64,000 nt of DNA from an uncultured Mycoplasmatota bacterium (GCA_946403755.1 CAMJBC010000003.1:1-64000); one strand, 5' to 3'. Counted from the stretch's first letter, positions 31,748-41,597 are shown. Program-made: numbers and translations. The notes: a model not told the origin generated them from the letters alone.

Positions 31748-33484
31748 ATGAATTTAAAGGATTTATTTATTGATTTTTTTGTTAGTAAAGGACACAAGCA
31801 AATTCCTAGTGCTCCAGTAGTACCAGAGAATGATCCAAGTGTTTTATTTAATACTGCTGGAATGCAACCATTAATACCATATTTAATGGGACAACCTCAT
31901 CCATATGGAACAAGATTATGTGATTATCAAAAATGTATTAGAACTAATGATTTAGATAATATTGGAGATACATATCATCATACATTTTTTGAAATGTTAG
32001 GTAATTGGTCACTAGGAGATTACTTTAAGAAAGAAGCTATTTCATGGAGTTTTGAATTCTTAACAGAAGTATTAAATATTCCAGTGGAAAGACTTGCTGT
32101 AACAGTATTTGCTGGTAATGATTTAATTCCATTTGATAAAGAGAGCCATGATTTATGGTTAAGTCTTGGTATTCCAGAAGATAGAATTGCTAGAACAGAA
32201 AATGATAATTTCTGGATAGCAGGTGAAACAGGACCATGTGGACCAGATACTGAAATGTTCTATTTTAGAAGTGATGACGAAATACCAGAAAAATTTGATC
32301 CAGAAGATGAAAGATGGGTTGAAATTTGGAATGATGTATTTATGCAATATTACAAAGATGAAAAAGGTAATATTAGTGAACTTCCTAAAAAGAATGTTGA
32401 TACAGGAATGGGACTTGAAAGAGTAACAGCAGTATTAGAAGGAGTTAAAGATAATTATGCATCAAGTGTATGGACTGATGTTATTAAAGAAATAGAAGCT
32501 ATTAGTAATTTACCATATGAAGGAAATGAAACTTCTATGAGAATAATAGCTGATCACTTACGTACTAGTGTATTTATTAGTGCTGATAATAGTGGAATTA
32601 AACCAAGTAATGTAGGACAAGGTTATATTCTTAGAAGATTAATTAGAAGAGCTATTAGACATGCTAAAAAATTAAACATTGATATTAATAGTGATTGGGA
32701 AAGTAAAATAGCATTAGTAATCATTTCTAAATATGAAAAATATTATAATGAACTAAGTGAAAATAAAGATGTAGTAATAGAAGTATTAAAGAATGAAAAA
32801 ATTAAATTTAATAGAACTTTAGAAAAAGGATTAAGAGAATTTGAAAAAGTATCTAATAAAGATATAGATGGTACTACTGCATTTCATTTATTTGATACAT
32901 ATGGTTTTCCAATTGAATTAACAGAAGAATTAGCTAAAGAAAAAAATCTTAAAGTTGATATAGATGGTTTTAAAGAAAAATTTAAGGCACATCAAGAATT
33001 ATCTAGAACAGCTAGTCAAGGTCAATTTAAAGGTGGCCTTGGTGGACATTCTGAAAAAGAAACACAGTATCATACAGCAACACATTTATTAAATGCTGCT
33101 TTAAAACAAGTTGTTGATAAAAATGTTCATCAAAAAGGATCTAATATTACTGAAGAAAGAATGAGATTTGACTTTAGTTGTGATCATAAATTAACTGATG
33201 AAGAAAAAGAAAAAACAGAAGCACTTGTTAATAAATGGATTAGTGAAGGACATGAAGTACATGTTGAAGAAATGAAAAAAGAAGATGCTGTTAATAGTGG
33301 AGCAGAATGTATGTTTATTGAAAAATATCCTGATGTGGTAACAGTATATTCAATAGGAGATTTTTCTAAAGAATTATGTGGTGGTCCACATGTTAAAAAT
33401 ACTAATGAATTAGGACATTTTAAAATAGTTAAAGAAGAAGCAAGTAGTGCTGGTGTACGCAGAATTAAAGCAATTTTAGAATAG
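31748..33484 (+). CDS. alaS: Alanyl-tRNA synthetase, shortened form
   Basis: Charges tRNA-Ala. 579 residues against about 870 in most bacteria. The class II catalytic domain is intact (LFNTAGMQPLIPYL, CIRTNDLDNIGDTYHHTFFEMLGNW, NFWIAGETGPCGPDTEM, NVDTGMGLERV). The editing-type metal site is present as H442-x3-H446 (HTATHLL) and C544-x3-H548 (CGGPH). The beta-barrel usually found before the editing domain is reduced to a short linker, and the chain ends right after the editing domain, so the C-Ala domain is missing. The frame is open with a clean stop and a normal downstream gene, so this looks like a natural compact enzyme. ATG 31748 has GGAGG before it; the frame starting in the T-box is not real. 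Confidence 0.9.
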   Translation: MNLKDLFIDFFVSKGHKQIPSAPVVPENDPSVLFNTAGMQPLIPYLMGQPHPYGTRLCDYQKCIRTNDLDNIGDTYHHTFFEMLGNWSLGDYFKKEAISWSFEFLTEVLNIPVERLAVTVFAGNDLIPFDKESHDLWLSLGIPEDRIARTENDNFWIAGETGPCGPDTEMFYFRSDDEIPEKFDPEDERWVEIWNDVFMQYYKDEKGNISELPKKNVDTGMGLERVTAVLEGVKDNYASSVWTDVIKEIEAISNLPYEGNETSMRIIADHLRTSVFISADNSGIKPSNVGQGYILRRLIRRAIRHAKKLNIDINSDWESKIALVIISKYEKYYNELSENKDVVIEVLKNEKIKFNRTLEKGLREFEKVSNKDIDGTTAFHLFDTYGFPIELTEELAKEKNLKVDIDGFKEKFKAHQELSRTASQGQFKGGLGGHSEKETQYHTATHLLNAALKQVVDKNVHQKGSNITEERMRFDFSCDHKLTDEEKEKTEALVNKWISEGHEVHVEEMKKEDAVNSGAECMFIEKYPDVVTVYSIGDFSKELCGGPHVKNTNELGHFKIVKEEASSAGVRRIKAILE

Positions 33485-33494
33485 GAGGTTTTGT

Positions 33495-33887
33495 ATGAAT
33501 AGACCAGATTTATTACTTTCAAGAGATGATTTAGATGTAATGGAAAATAATCCTGCATTTACATTATGGGCATTTGGAAAAGAAGGAATACTTGATGAAA
33601 CAGAGTTAACTGAGGGAGATATAACTTCTATTAAAGCACGTCAAATGTATTATGATTTATTATTACCAGATGATTATTTATGTCGTGTTATGACTCAAGC
33701 AGGTTGTAAAAATATTAATGATGCTTTAGCTGATAGAGAAATAATAGCTTTTGCAGCAAGACGTCTTGGTGTTAGACAAGAAATAGTAACAACTAAATTA
33801 AGATTATTACAAATGCGTATTGAAAGAGAACAAGAAAAAATAGAGGATGGTCCAAGTTTAGATTTAAGAAGTAAAAATATGTTATAA
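33495..33887 (+). CDS. Hypothetical protein downstream of alaS
   Basis: A 130-residue soluble protein with a largely helical C-terminal half (AFAARRLGVRQEIVTTKLRLLQMRIEREQEK would be a long helix, about residues 90-120). TAGGAGG precedes ATG and it is 10 bases after alaS, so it is expressed under the Ala T-box. No known motif. It could be a partner of the shortened AlaRS, but that is only suggested by position. Confidence 0.65.
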   Translation: MNRPDLLLSRDDLDVMENNPAFTLWAFGKEGILDETELTEGDITSIKARQMYYDLLLPDDYLCRVMTQAGCKNINDALADREIIAFAARRLGVRQEIVTTKLRLLQMRIEREQEKIEDGPSLDLRSKNML

Positions 33888-33914
33888 AAAAGAACTTATA
33901 TTAAGTTCTTTTTT
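33886..33914 (+). terminator. Terminator of the alaS operon
   Basis: Thirteen-base-pair stem (33886-33898 with 33902-33914), loop TAT, with A and T runs. Confidence 0.85.
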
Positions 33915-33950
33915 ATTTATTAATTGTGTTATAATTAAATGGGTGAAAAT

Positions 33951-34973
33951 ATGAATATTTATGATTTTACACAAGAAGAATTAGAAAGTTTTTTAATAGA
34001 AAATGGATATAAAAAATTTAATGCTCTTCAAATAATAGATTGGATGTATGATAAGAAAGAGTATGATTTTAATAAAATGACTAATTTAAGTAAAAAACTT
34101 ATATCTTTTTTGAATGAAAATATGATTATTAAAACACCTGAAGTTATTAAAGTAGAAAAAAGTGATCTTGCTAATAAATATTTATTAAGATTAGAAGATA
34201 ATAACAAAATAGAATGTGTACTTATGAATCATGATTATGGATATTCACTTTGTGTGTCTAGTCAAGTTGGATGTAATATGGGATGTTCTTTTTGTGAAAG
34301 TGGAAGACTTAAAAAAGTTAGAGATTTAAAATTAGAAGAATTAGTAGGACAAGTAATATGTGTAAGTAAATATGAAAATATTAGAATAGATTCTATAGTA
34401 GTAATGGGTATAGGAGAACCTTTTGATAATTTTAATAATATTAAAAGATTTATAAGTGTAGTAATAAATCCTAAAATGATTAATATAGGGCAAAGACATC
34501 TAACTATTAGTACTTGTGGATTAGTTCCTAAAATATATGAGTTTGCTGATATGGAAACGGGTGTTAATCTAGCAATAAGTTTGCATGCACCTAATAATGA
34601 AATAAGAGATAAGATTATGAAAATTAATCATGCTTATAAGATAGAGAAAGTAATGGAAGCACTTGATTATTATATTTCTAAAACTAATAGAAGAGTTACT
34701 ATTGAATATATAATGCTAGAAGGAATAAATGATAGTGATGAATGTGCTAAAGAATTAGCAAATTTAGTTAAAGGTAAATTAATGTATGTTAACCTAATAC
34801 CATATAATGAAACAACTCACTTTGAATTAAAAAGAAGTAATGACTTTAAAATAAAAAGTTTTTATGATATACTTAAATCGTATAATGTAAATGTAACAAT
34901 AAGGAAAGAAATGGGTGGTAATTTAAGTGCTGCCTGTGGACAGTTACGAGCAAACGTAGAGGAGGGTGAGTAG
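33951..34973 (+). CDS. rlmN: 23S rRNA (adenine2503-C2)/tRNA methyltransferase RlmN
   Basis: Radical-SAM enzyme that methylates C2 of A2503 in 23S rRNA (and A37 of some tRNAs). 340 residues. The radical-SAM cluster motif CNMGCSFC (C-x3-C-x2-C) is near residue 105, followed by VVMGIGEPFDN, the HLTISTCGLVP region and the catalytic C-terminal Cys in LSAACGQL. ATG 33951 is favoured over ATG 33939 because GGTGA lies just before it. The promoter TATAAT leaves a leader of about ten bases. One base separates it from the phosphatase gene. Confidence 0.95.
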   Translation: MNIYDFTQEELESFLIENGYKKFNALQIIDWMYDKKEYDFNKMTNLSKKLISFLNENMIIKTPEVIKVEKSDLANKYLLRLEDNNKIECVLMNHDYGYSLCVSSQVGCNMGCSFCESGRLKKVRDLKLEELVGQVICVSKYENIRIDSIVVMGIGEPFDNFNNIKRFISVVINPKMINIGQRHLTISTCGLVPKIYEFADMETGVNLAISLHAPNNEIRDKIMKINHAYKIEKVMEALDYYISKTNRRVTIEYIMLEGINDSDECAKELANLVKGKLMYVNLIPYNETTHFELKRSNDFKIKSFYDILKSYNVNVTIRKEMGGNLSAACGQLRANVEEGE

Positions 34974-34974
34974 T

Positions 34975-35712
34975 ATGGTAAGTTATTATCAAACAGACCC
35001 AGGTAAAGTAAGAAGTCATAATGAGGACTCAGTTAATATTGTAGAAAATTTATCCGGTGAATATCTGGTAGTAGTTGCTGATGGTATGGGGGGACATAAA
35101 GCAGGAGAAGTTGCATCCTCTTTAGCCGTTAATGAACTAAGTAAAAGATTTAGTGAATTATCTTCTGTTGGAACAAAAGAAGAAGCAGTAGTATGGCTTA
35201 AAGAAATAATAGAAGAAATAAATGTAAAAATACTTAAATATGCAGAAGAACATGTAGATGCTAGTGGTCTTGGAACAACATGTGTATGTTCTATATTTAC
35301 AGATGATTACTTATTATTTGGTAATGTAGGAGATTCTAGTGGATATGTGTATAAAAATAATAAATTATACAAAGTTACTAAAGATCATACTTTAGTAAAT
35401 ATTTTACTTGAAAATGGAGAATTAACTGAAAGTGCTGCTAAAGTACATCCTCAAAAGAATGTACTTATGAAAGCTTTAGGAGCAGCAGAAGAAGTAGAAA
35501 TGGACATCTTTGATGTAGAAAGAGATGTTGATGGTATTTTCTTATGTAGTGATGGACTTACAAATATGTTGAGTGTAGAACAAACAGAAAAAATACTAAA
35601 TGATGGGGAATTAGAATTAAAAGAACAAGTTGAAAAGATGATTATGAAAGCTAATATGCGTGGTGGAACAGATAATATCACAGTAGCTTGCGTAAGATTT
35701 GGTGGTGAATAA
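34975..35712 (+). CDS. PP2C-type Ser/Thr protein phosphatase
   Basis: Removes phosphate from Ser/Thr of proteins phosphorylated by the adjacent PrkC kinase. 245 residues. The PP2C motifs are in order: KVRSHNEDS, VVADGMGGHKAGEVAS, GDSSGYVY, SDGLTNML and GGTDNITV, giving all metal-binding aspartates. GAGGAGGGTGAG precedes ATG 34975, right after the rlmN stop. It overlaps or nearly touches the kinase start, the usual stp-prkC pairing of Bacillota. Confidence 0.93.
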   Translation: MVSYYQTDPGKVRSHNEDSVNIVENLSGEYLVVVADGMGGHKAGEVASSLAVNELSKRFSELSSVGTKEEAVVWLKEIIEEINVKILKYAEEHVDASGLGTTCVCSIFTDDYLLFGNVGDSSGYVYKNNKLYKVTKDHTLVNILLENGELTESAAKVHPQKNVLMKALGAAEEVEMDIFDVERDVDGIFLCSDGLTNMLSVEQTEKILNDGELELKEQVEKMIMKANMRGGTDNITVACVRFGGE

Positions 35713-35714
35713 GT

Positions 35715-37532
35715 GTGATAGTTAAAGGATCAAAGATTAGTGATAGGTATCAGATAATTAAAACACTAGGTGAAGGTGGAATGGCTAATGTATATTTAGC
35801 ACATGACACTATACTAGATAGAAATGTAGCAGTAAAAGTATTAAGAGGCGATCTTGCAACTGATGAAAAGTTTGTAAGACGTTTTCAAAGAGAGGCACTT
35901 TCTGCATCAAGTTTATCTCATCCTAATATTGTAGAGATGTATGATGTTGGAGAAGATGATGGGCAATACTATATTGTTATGGAATATGTTGATGGAAAAA
36001 CTCTTAAACAAATTCTAAAACAAAGAGGAAAATTATCTATTACTGAAGTAGTAGATATTATGTTACAACTAACTGATGGAATGGCTCATGCTCATGATGC
36101 ATATATTATTCATAGAGATATTAAACCTCAAAATATAATGATACTTTCAAATGGTATGATTAAAATAACTGATTTTGGTGTAGCAACAGCTATGAATAGC
36201 ACACAACTTACACAAACTAATTCAGTTATGGGGACAGTTCATTATTTACCTCCAGAACAAGCTCAAGGTAAAGGATCAACTATTAGAAGTGATATTTATT
36301 CAATGGGAATAATGATGTATGAGTTATTAACAGGACTTGTACCATATAAAGGAGAAAATGCCGTAGAAATAGCTTTAAAGCATTTAAAAGAACCATTACC
36401 TAGTGTAAGAAAAATAAATGCTAACATTCCTCAATCAGTTGAGAATGTAATTATAAAAGCAACAGCAAAGAATCCTAAAAATAGATATGTTGATGCTAGA
36501 GAGATGCATGAAGATCTAAAAACAGTTTTAGATGATTCTAGAAAAGATGAACCTAGATTTGTTTATAAATATCCAGAGCAAGATTTAGATGAAACTAAAA
36601 AATTAGATAAAGAATTAAAAGCATTAGAAGAAAAAACAAAAGAAAAAAAGGAAGAAGTTATAGTGGAAGAACCAGTTAAAAAAAGAAAAACTAAAGAAAT
36701 AGAAGAAGATGATGATTTCTATGATGAAGAACCTAGAAAGAGTAATGTATTCTTAATAGTTCTAGTTAGTATATTTACTTTAGTTGTTTTAGTAGCAACA
36801 ATATTTGCAACTATGTATTTTGGTAATTCTGAAGTAGAAAATATAGAAATACCAGATGTTAGTAACATGACTACAGTTGAAGCATCTAATAAATTAACTG
36901 ATGCTGGATTTAATGTAGTAGATGATTATAAATATGTACCTACTGATGAATATCCAGAAGGTAGAGTAGTTAAAACTTCTCCTGAAGCTGGTATGAAGAA
37001 AAAAGCAGGTTCTGAAATTACATTACATGTTTCTTCTGGAGAAGCTGTTTATATAGTAGAAGATGTAGTTGGAGAAGACTATAAAGTTGCTCAAGGTAAA
37101 ATAGAAGGTAAATGTAATTGCAATGTTATATTTGAAACAGAAGTAATACCTGAAAAAGATAAAAAAGCTAAAGAAGGAAAAGTATTAAAAACTGTTCCTG
37201 CTGCTGGTGAAAAGATTAAATTAGGTGAACAAATTACAATTATTATTCCTGAAATAGAATATAAATATCCAGACTTCACTAAAGATTGGAGTATGGTAAA
37301 AATAGAAGACTTCTGTGAAAAACATGAACTTAAATTATCTGTTAAATATGAAGAAACAGATAAATATAAAGAAGGAACTGTCATTAAACAAAGTAGAGAA
37401 AAAGATACAGTAGTTACACCAGGAGCATCATTAACTATTACAGTTGCTAAAGCACCTGAACAAGAAGAAACAATAGATGTTAATCCAGATGATGCTGATG
37501 TAACACCAGAAGATACTCCAACTGAAGATTAA
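35715..37532 (+). CDS. prkC: Membrane Ser/Thr kinase with PASTA domains (PrkC/PknB)
   Basis: Membrane protein kinase sensing cell-wall fragments. 605 residues with a GTG start. The kinase domain (about 10-270) has GEGGMANVY, the Lys of VAVKVL, HRDIKPQNIM, DFGVA and an activation loop with LTQTNSVMGTVHYLPPEQ. A charged juxtamembrane region (270-340), one membrane segment (about 345-370) and three extracellular PASTA domains (about 378-590) follow, then an acidic Pro/Thr tail. The second PASTA holds a CNC pair. It lies in the operon rlmN-PP2C-prkC-rsgA-rpe. Confidence 0.95.
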   Translation: MIVKGSKISDRYQIIKTLGEGGMANVYLAHDTILDRNVAVKVLRGDLATDEKFVRRFQREALSASSLSHPNIVEMYDVGEDDGQYYIVMEYVDGKTLKQILKQRGKLSITEVVDIMLQLTDGMAHAHDAYIIHRDIKPQNIMILSNGMIKITDFGVATAMNSTQLTQTNSVMGTVHYLPPEQAQGKGSTIRSDIYSMGIMMYELLTGLVPYKGENAVEIALKHLKEPLPSVRKINANIPQSVENVIIKATAKNPKNRYVDAREMHEDLKTVLDDSRKDEPRFVYKYPEQDLDETKKLDKELKALEEKTKEKKEEVIVEEPVKKRKTKEIEEDDDFYDEEPRKSNVFLIVLVSIFTLVVLVATIFATMYFGNSEVENIEIPDVSNMTTVEASNKLTDAGFNVVDDYKYVPTDEYPEGRVVKTSPEAGMKKKAGSEITLHVSSGEAVYIVEDVVGEDYKVAQGKIEGKCNCNVIFETEVIPEKDKKAKEGKVLKTVPAAGEKIKLGEQITIIIPEIEYKYPDFTKDWSMVKIEDFCEKHELKLSVKYEETDKYKEGTVIKQSREKDTVVTPGASLTITVAKAPEQEETIDVNPDDADVTPEDTPTED

Positions 37533-37542
37533 TAGGAAAAAT

Positions 37543-38376
37543 ATGAATGGAAAAATAGTATGTATTAATAAATTTATACATAAAGTTTTACTTGATAATG
37601 GTGAAACTATAGATACTCGTACTAGGGGTAAACTACGTCAAGAACATGTTTACCCTGTAGTAGGAGATAATGTAATAGTAGATATAAATAAAAAAACAAT
37701 TGATAAAGTTTTACCAAGAAAGAATTATCTGGAAAGACCACTTATTGCTAATATAGATAAACTATTAATAGTGATGAGTACTAGTATTCCAGTTTTTTCT
37801 AGTTATTTAATAGATAAATTTATATTAATAGCTAAATATAATAATATAGAACCAATAGTTATTATTACTAAAACAGATCAAATATCAACTAATGAAAAAA
37901 ATATTATAAATAAATATGTTAATTATTATAAGAGTATTGGTATTAAAGTATTCTTTAATACTGATTTAAATAATATTAAAAAAGAATTTGAAAATAGTGT
38001 AGTTTCATTATGTGGACAAACTGGAGTAGGTAAATCTACATTATTAAATAAAATTAATCCAAAGTTAAAACTTAAAACTGGAGAAGTATCTGAAGTACTT
38101 GGAAGAGGTAAACATACTACTAGATTAGTTGAATTTATGAGTTTAAATAATGGATTAATTGCTGATACTCCAGGATTTAGTTCATTAGAATTAAATATAC
38201 CTAAAAAAGAAATAAGATTTTATTATGATGATTTTGATGTAACATGTAAATATAATAGAAGTTGTCTTCATATAAAAGAAGATGGTTGTGAAGTAATAAA
38301 ATTAGTTAATGATAAAAAGATTCCTAGATGGAGATATGATAATTATGTTAAATTTGTAGAGGAGAGTAAACTATGA
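37543..38376 (+). CDS. rsgA: Ribosome small-subunit GTPase RsgA
   Basis: Circularly permuted GTPase that helps 30S maturation. 277 residues. An N-terminal OB fold is followed by G4 (ITKTDQ), then G1 (CGQTGVGKST), G3 (DTPGFSS) in the permuted order, and a C-terminal zinc motif (C-x4-CLH-x5-C). Its stop overlaps the rpe start by 4 bases. The order PP2C-prkC-rsgA-rpe is typical of Bacillota. Confidence 0.95.
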   Translation: MNGKIVCINKFIHKVLLDNGETIDTRTRGKLRQEHVYPVVGDNVIVDINKKTIDKVLPRKNYLERPLIANIDKLLIVMSTSIPVFSSYLIDKFILIAKYNNIEPIVIITKTDQISTNEKNIINKYVNYYKSIGIKVFFNTDLNNIKKEFENSVVSLCGQTGVGKSTLLNKINPKLKLKTGEVSEVLGRGKHTTRLVEFMSLNNGLIADTPGFSSLELNIPKKEIRFYYDDFDVTCKYNRSCLHIKEDGCEVIKLVNDKKIPRWRYDNYVKFVEESKL

Positions 38377-39008
38377 AAATAAGTGTATCAATATTATCAA
38401 GTAGTATTAATGCTGCTGATATAGTAAAAAAATTAGATAATACAGAAGCTGATTATATACATGTTGATATTATGGATGGAAAATTTGTAGAAAATAAAAC
38501 ATGGACATTTTCTGAAATGAAAAAGATTACTAGTTATTCTAGATTACCATTAGATGTTCATTTAATGGTGGAAAATCCTAAAAAGTATATAGAAGATTAT
38601 GCTATGTTAAATACAGATACTATAACATTTCATTATGAAGCAGTTAAAGATATAGATGAAATGATAGAATATGTTAAAAACTATGGATTAAAAGTAGGAC
38701 TTGCTATTAATCCAGATACTCCTGCTAATGTATTATTTCCATATTTAGGAAAAATAGATGAAATAATAGTAATGAGTGTTTATCCAGGTAAAAGTGGACA
38801 ATCATTTATATATGAATCATTAGATAAAATTAAAGAATTAAGGACGGAAATAGATACTAAAGGATATAGATGTGTAATAAATGTAGATGGTGGAGTTAAT
38901 AATGAAACAGCACCACTATGTAAAGAAGCTGGAGTAGATATGCTAGTTTCAGCATCATTTATACATAAAGATATAAAGAATAATATAAAATTATTAAAGA
39001 ATATATAA
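38373..39008 (+). CDS. rpe: Ribulose-phosphate 3-epimerase
   Basis: Interconverts ribulose-5-phosphate and xylulose-5-phosphate in the pentose phosphate pathway. 211 residues with the (beta/alpha)8 signatures HVDIMDGKFV, PLDVHLMVENP, MSVYPGKSGQSF and VDGGVNNETAP. The metal-binding His/Asp residues are all present. It is translationally coupled to rsgA. Confidence 0.95.
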   Translation: MKISVSILSSSINAADIVKKLDNTEADYIHVDIMDGKFVENKTWTFSEMKKITSYSRLPLDVHLMVENPKKYIEDYAMLNTDTITFHYEAVKDIDEMIEYVKNYGLKVGLAINPDTPANVLFPYLGKIDEIIVMSVYPGKSGQSFIYESLDKIKELRTEIDTKGYRCVINVDGGVNNETAPLCKEAGVDMLVSASFIHKDIKNNIKLLKNI

Positions 39009-39019
39009 GGGTGATATAA

Positions 39020-41314
39020 GTGCCATTTAAACTATTTTCACGTAGTAAAACTAGAGATAAAGATTATGATTTTGAGCATTATGAAGAAGATGCTAGTTTT
39101 AAGATGGAAAAAAGTGAATTATTTGAGGCAATTAAGACTGGTAAAAAGAAAAGATTATCAACTACTGATTATTTAACACCAGAAGATTTTTTAGAAACAG
39201 ATGAAGATGGTTTAACTTTATTAGAAATAGTTTATAAATATGGCGCTAATATGGATGATTCATTAGAAGAAAGAATTATTAATGATAATGATGTAGTAGA
39301 ATTTTGTTTAAAGCATCCTAAAGTATTTACTAAGTTAATTGTAGAAAAACTATCATATGATTATCGTATGAAAAGAACTATACATAATAATACATTATTT
39401 AAAGTATATAGTAATGGATTATCATTAATGGAATTTATCATTAAAAATAATTATTTGGGATTATATGTAATAAATGGAGTAGATGATATAAGAGTATATA
39501 ATTTATTAGTTAAATATGGTAGATATGATTCTTTATCACATTTAAATGAGAACTTATTATTTAGTCCTAATGGTAGATTCACTACTTTATTTGAACAACT
39601 ATTAAGTGAAAATAGAGTAACTCCAGATATGATTAAAAACTTTAGAGTACATACTGAAGCATGTGAATTATGTAGAAAATATAATAAAATGTATTTATTA
39701 AAACATGCTACTGAAACATTTTTATTTTATGAATTTAAAGATGGTACTAAAGTAATAAATTATTTAATTAAAGGAAATAATGCAGATAAAGAAACATTCT
39801 TTCATATAGGAAAGAATAATGAACAAAGTATGATATTTACTATTATTAAATATAAAGCATATAGATATTTAGTTTATTATCCAAATGTATTATTTACTAC
39901 AACACCAGAAGATAAAAATAAAACATATCTAGATTTATTATTAGATAATTATAATGAAAGTTATGATCTTTATTTAGCAGAAATAAGTGCTGATACATTA
40001 CCAATGTATCAAAGAGCAGAAATATATATTAAATGTGCTAAAAGAGGATTAGTAGAATTCTTACCTAGATTAGAAGAAGAAACATTACTTATGAAAGTAA
40101 ATAATATAAGTTTATTAGACGCTTTATTAAAAGTAGATAGAGATACTACAATTTCAAAAGTAATTCCACCAAGATTATTAAAGAAACCTTCAATAGCAGC
40201 ATTATTAAATACAACTGGTATAAAAATTCAAGACGCTAATGTTCCTACTGATAGAGAAGATGAATATTTAGAAAGTAAGAATAAAAAGCTTGAATTAAAA
40301 GTTCCAAAAGATTTAGAACAAAAGATAAAAGAATTAAGTATGTTATTTTTATCAGATAATGTATCTACTATGGAAGAAATAAATACTTTAATAGCATCAT
40401 ATAGACAACTAGCAGCAAATGGTTATAAATATATTTATAAAGAATTAGATTTGTTAACAAGATATAAAAGAGCATATCCTGGTTTTACATTAGTAAGAAC
40501 AACTAAGAGTGCTTATTATAGTTCAGGAAATAATAGTATAAATGTAACTGATTCATCTATCGGAGTATTTAATCATGAACTTGGACATGCTTTGCATCAT
40601 ATAGGTGCTAATAGTTTTGCTCCTAAGAACTTAGAAGAAGTATTATCAAGAATTAGAAATGATAGAAAAACTATAGATAGAATAAAAGAATTTTCTTTAA
40701 AAATGGGAGAAGTAGAAAAAGTTGCTAATAAAGAAGCAGAAAAGATATATGAAAGAAAATATGGCAATTATTTTAATAAAAATAGAAGAGAAAGAATTCA
40801 AGCCTTGATTAGTAAAGAAAGAAATTCTGTAGCAACAAGATTTACAGAGTTGGGTTATGATCCTGAAAAAATAAAAGCTGCTATTGCAAATCTTTATGAT
40901 ATTTCAGAAGAAGAATATATAGAAAGATTTAGAAAAACAAGAATAAAAGAAATATCATGTGATATTATTGGTGAAAGATTTCATCAATATGAAGCATTAA
41001 GTGATATATTAGATGCAATATATGTTGGTAGATTTAGAAGTAATATGTTTACAACAGATAAGGGAGAAAAAATATCATTAAGATTTGGTCATGGAATTAA
41101 TTATTACTATAAAGATGGTAGTATATTTAATGAAATGATGGCTGATTATTCAGAAATAATAAAAAGTCCTGATGCTTCAGAATGCTTAGCATATTTAAGG
41201 TCAATAGTAGGAAATGAACTTGTTGATTTATTAGAGACATTCTATGAAAGAAAAGTACTTCATATTGATACTTTAGATTTATCAAAAAGGGAGAGTGTAG
41301 CTCATGGAAGATAA
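39020..41314 (+). CDS. Large helical-repeat protein with HELGH zinc-peptidase domain
   Basis: A 764-residue protein without a signal peptide, GTG start after GGGTGAT. Residues about 55-400 hold degenerate ankyrin-like helical repeats, each with a pattern like DGLTLLEIVYKYGAN, NGLSLMEFIIKNN or TYLDLLLDNYN. Residues about 440-760 contain a zincin site HELGH (519-523) and, far downstream, NEMMAD (Glu705, Asp709) that could supply the third zinc ligand as in gluzincins. A Lys/Glu-rich helical insertion (about 555-640) lies between them. I know no characterised homologue. It could process proteins inside the cell or be a delivered toxin. It is the last large gene after rpe, 11 bases apart. Confidence 0.7.
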   Translation: MPFKLFSRSKTRDKDYDFEHYEEDASFKMEKSELFEAIKTGKKKRLSTTDYLTPEDFLETDEDGLTLLEIVYKYGANMDDSLEERIINDNDVVEFCLKHPKVFTKLIVEKLSYDYRMKRTIHNNTLFKVYSNGLSLMEFIIKNNYLGLYVINGVDDIRVYNLLVKYGRYDSLSHLNENLLFSPNGRFTTLFEQLLSENRVTPDMIKNFRVHTEACELCRKYNKMYLLKHATETFLFYEFKDGTKVINYLIKGNNADKETFFHIGKNNEQSMIFTIIKYKAYRYLVYYPNVLFTTTPEDKNKTYLDLLLDNYNESYDLYLAEISADTLPMYQRAEIYIKCAKRGLVEFLPRLEEETLLMKVNNISLLDALLKVDRDTTISKVIPPRLLKKPSIAALLNTTGIKIQDANVPTDREDEYLESKNKKLELKVPKDLEQKIKELSMLFLSDNVSTMEEINTLIASYRQLAANGYKYIYKELDLLTRYKRAYPGFTLVRTTKSAYYSSGNNSINVTDSSIGVFNHELGHALHHIGANSFAPKNLEEVLSRIRNDRKTIDRIKEFSLKMGEVEKVANKEAEKIYERKYGNYFNKNRRERIQALISKERNSVATRFTELGYDPEKIKAAIANLYDISEEEYIERFRKTRIKEISCDIIGERFHQYEALSDILDAIYVGRFRSNMFTTDKGEKISLRFGHGINYYYKDGSIFNEMMADYSEIIKSPDASECLAYLRSIVGNELVDLLETFYERKVLHIDTLDLSKRESVAHGR

Positions 41315-41531
41315 AAATGAATTATATATTTTATTAGAAGCATCATATGTAAAAAGAGAAAAAGAAAAAAATAAATTAAATTTTAATGAAGAAGATATTT
41401 TTCCATATGACTGGTTTAAGATAAGAGACTATAAATTAAAAATAGATATTTTATTAGAAGCTACAGAAAAAAATATGTTAATAAAAGATACTGAATCTTA
41501 TAAAGAATTAAAAAATAATACTAACAATTAG
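41304..41531 (+). CDS. Small charged protein overlapping the zincin gene
   Basis: A 75-residue Lys/Glu-rich protein with no membrane segment. ATG lies within the last codons of the zincin gene, preceded by GGGAGAG, so it is translationally coupled. Because of the coupling it might be a partner or inhibitor of that protease, but nothing in the sequence proves it. I do not recognise the family. Confidence 0.55.
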   Translation: MEDKNELYILLEASYVKREKEKNKLNFNEEDIFPYDWFKIRDYKLKIDILLEATEKNMLIKDTESYKELKNNTNN

Positions 41532-41543
41532 TATTATTTTTTT
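41514..41543 (+). terminator. Terminator before the bacteriocin locus
   Basis: Eleven-base-pair stem (41514-41524 with 41528-41538), loop CAA, seven Ts. Confidence 0.8.
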
Positions 41544-41597
41544 ATAAAAAAGAAGTGTTTTATATTATTTTGTCTAATTATATACTAGGAGGATTAA

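Noticed and set aside
31748-33484. alaS as a truncated pseudogene
   Set aside because: All catalytic and metal motifs are intact, the stop is clean and the next gene follows at 10 bases with a good SD, so a natural short enzyme is more likely.
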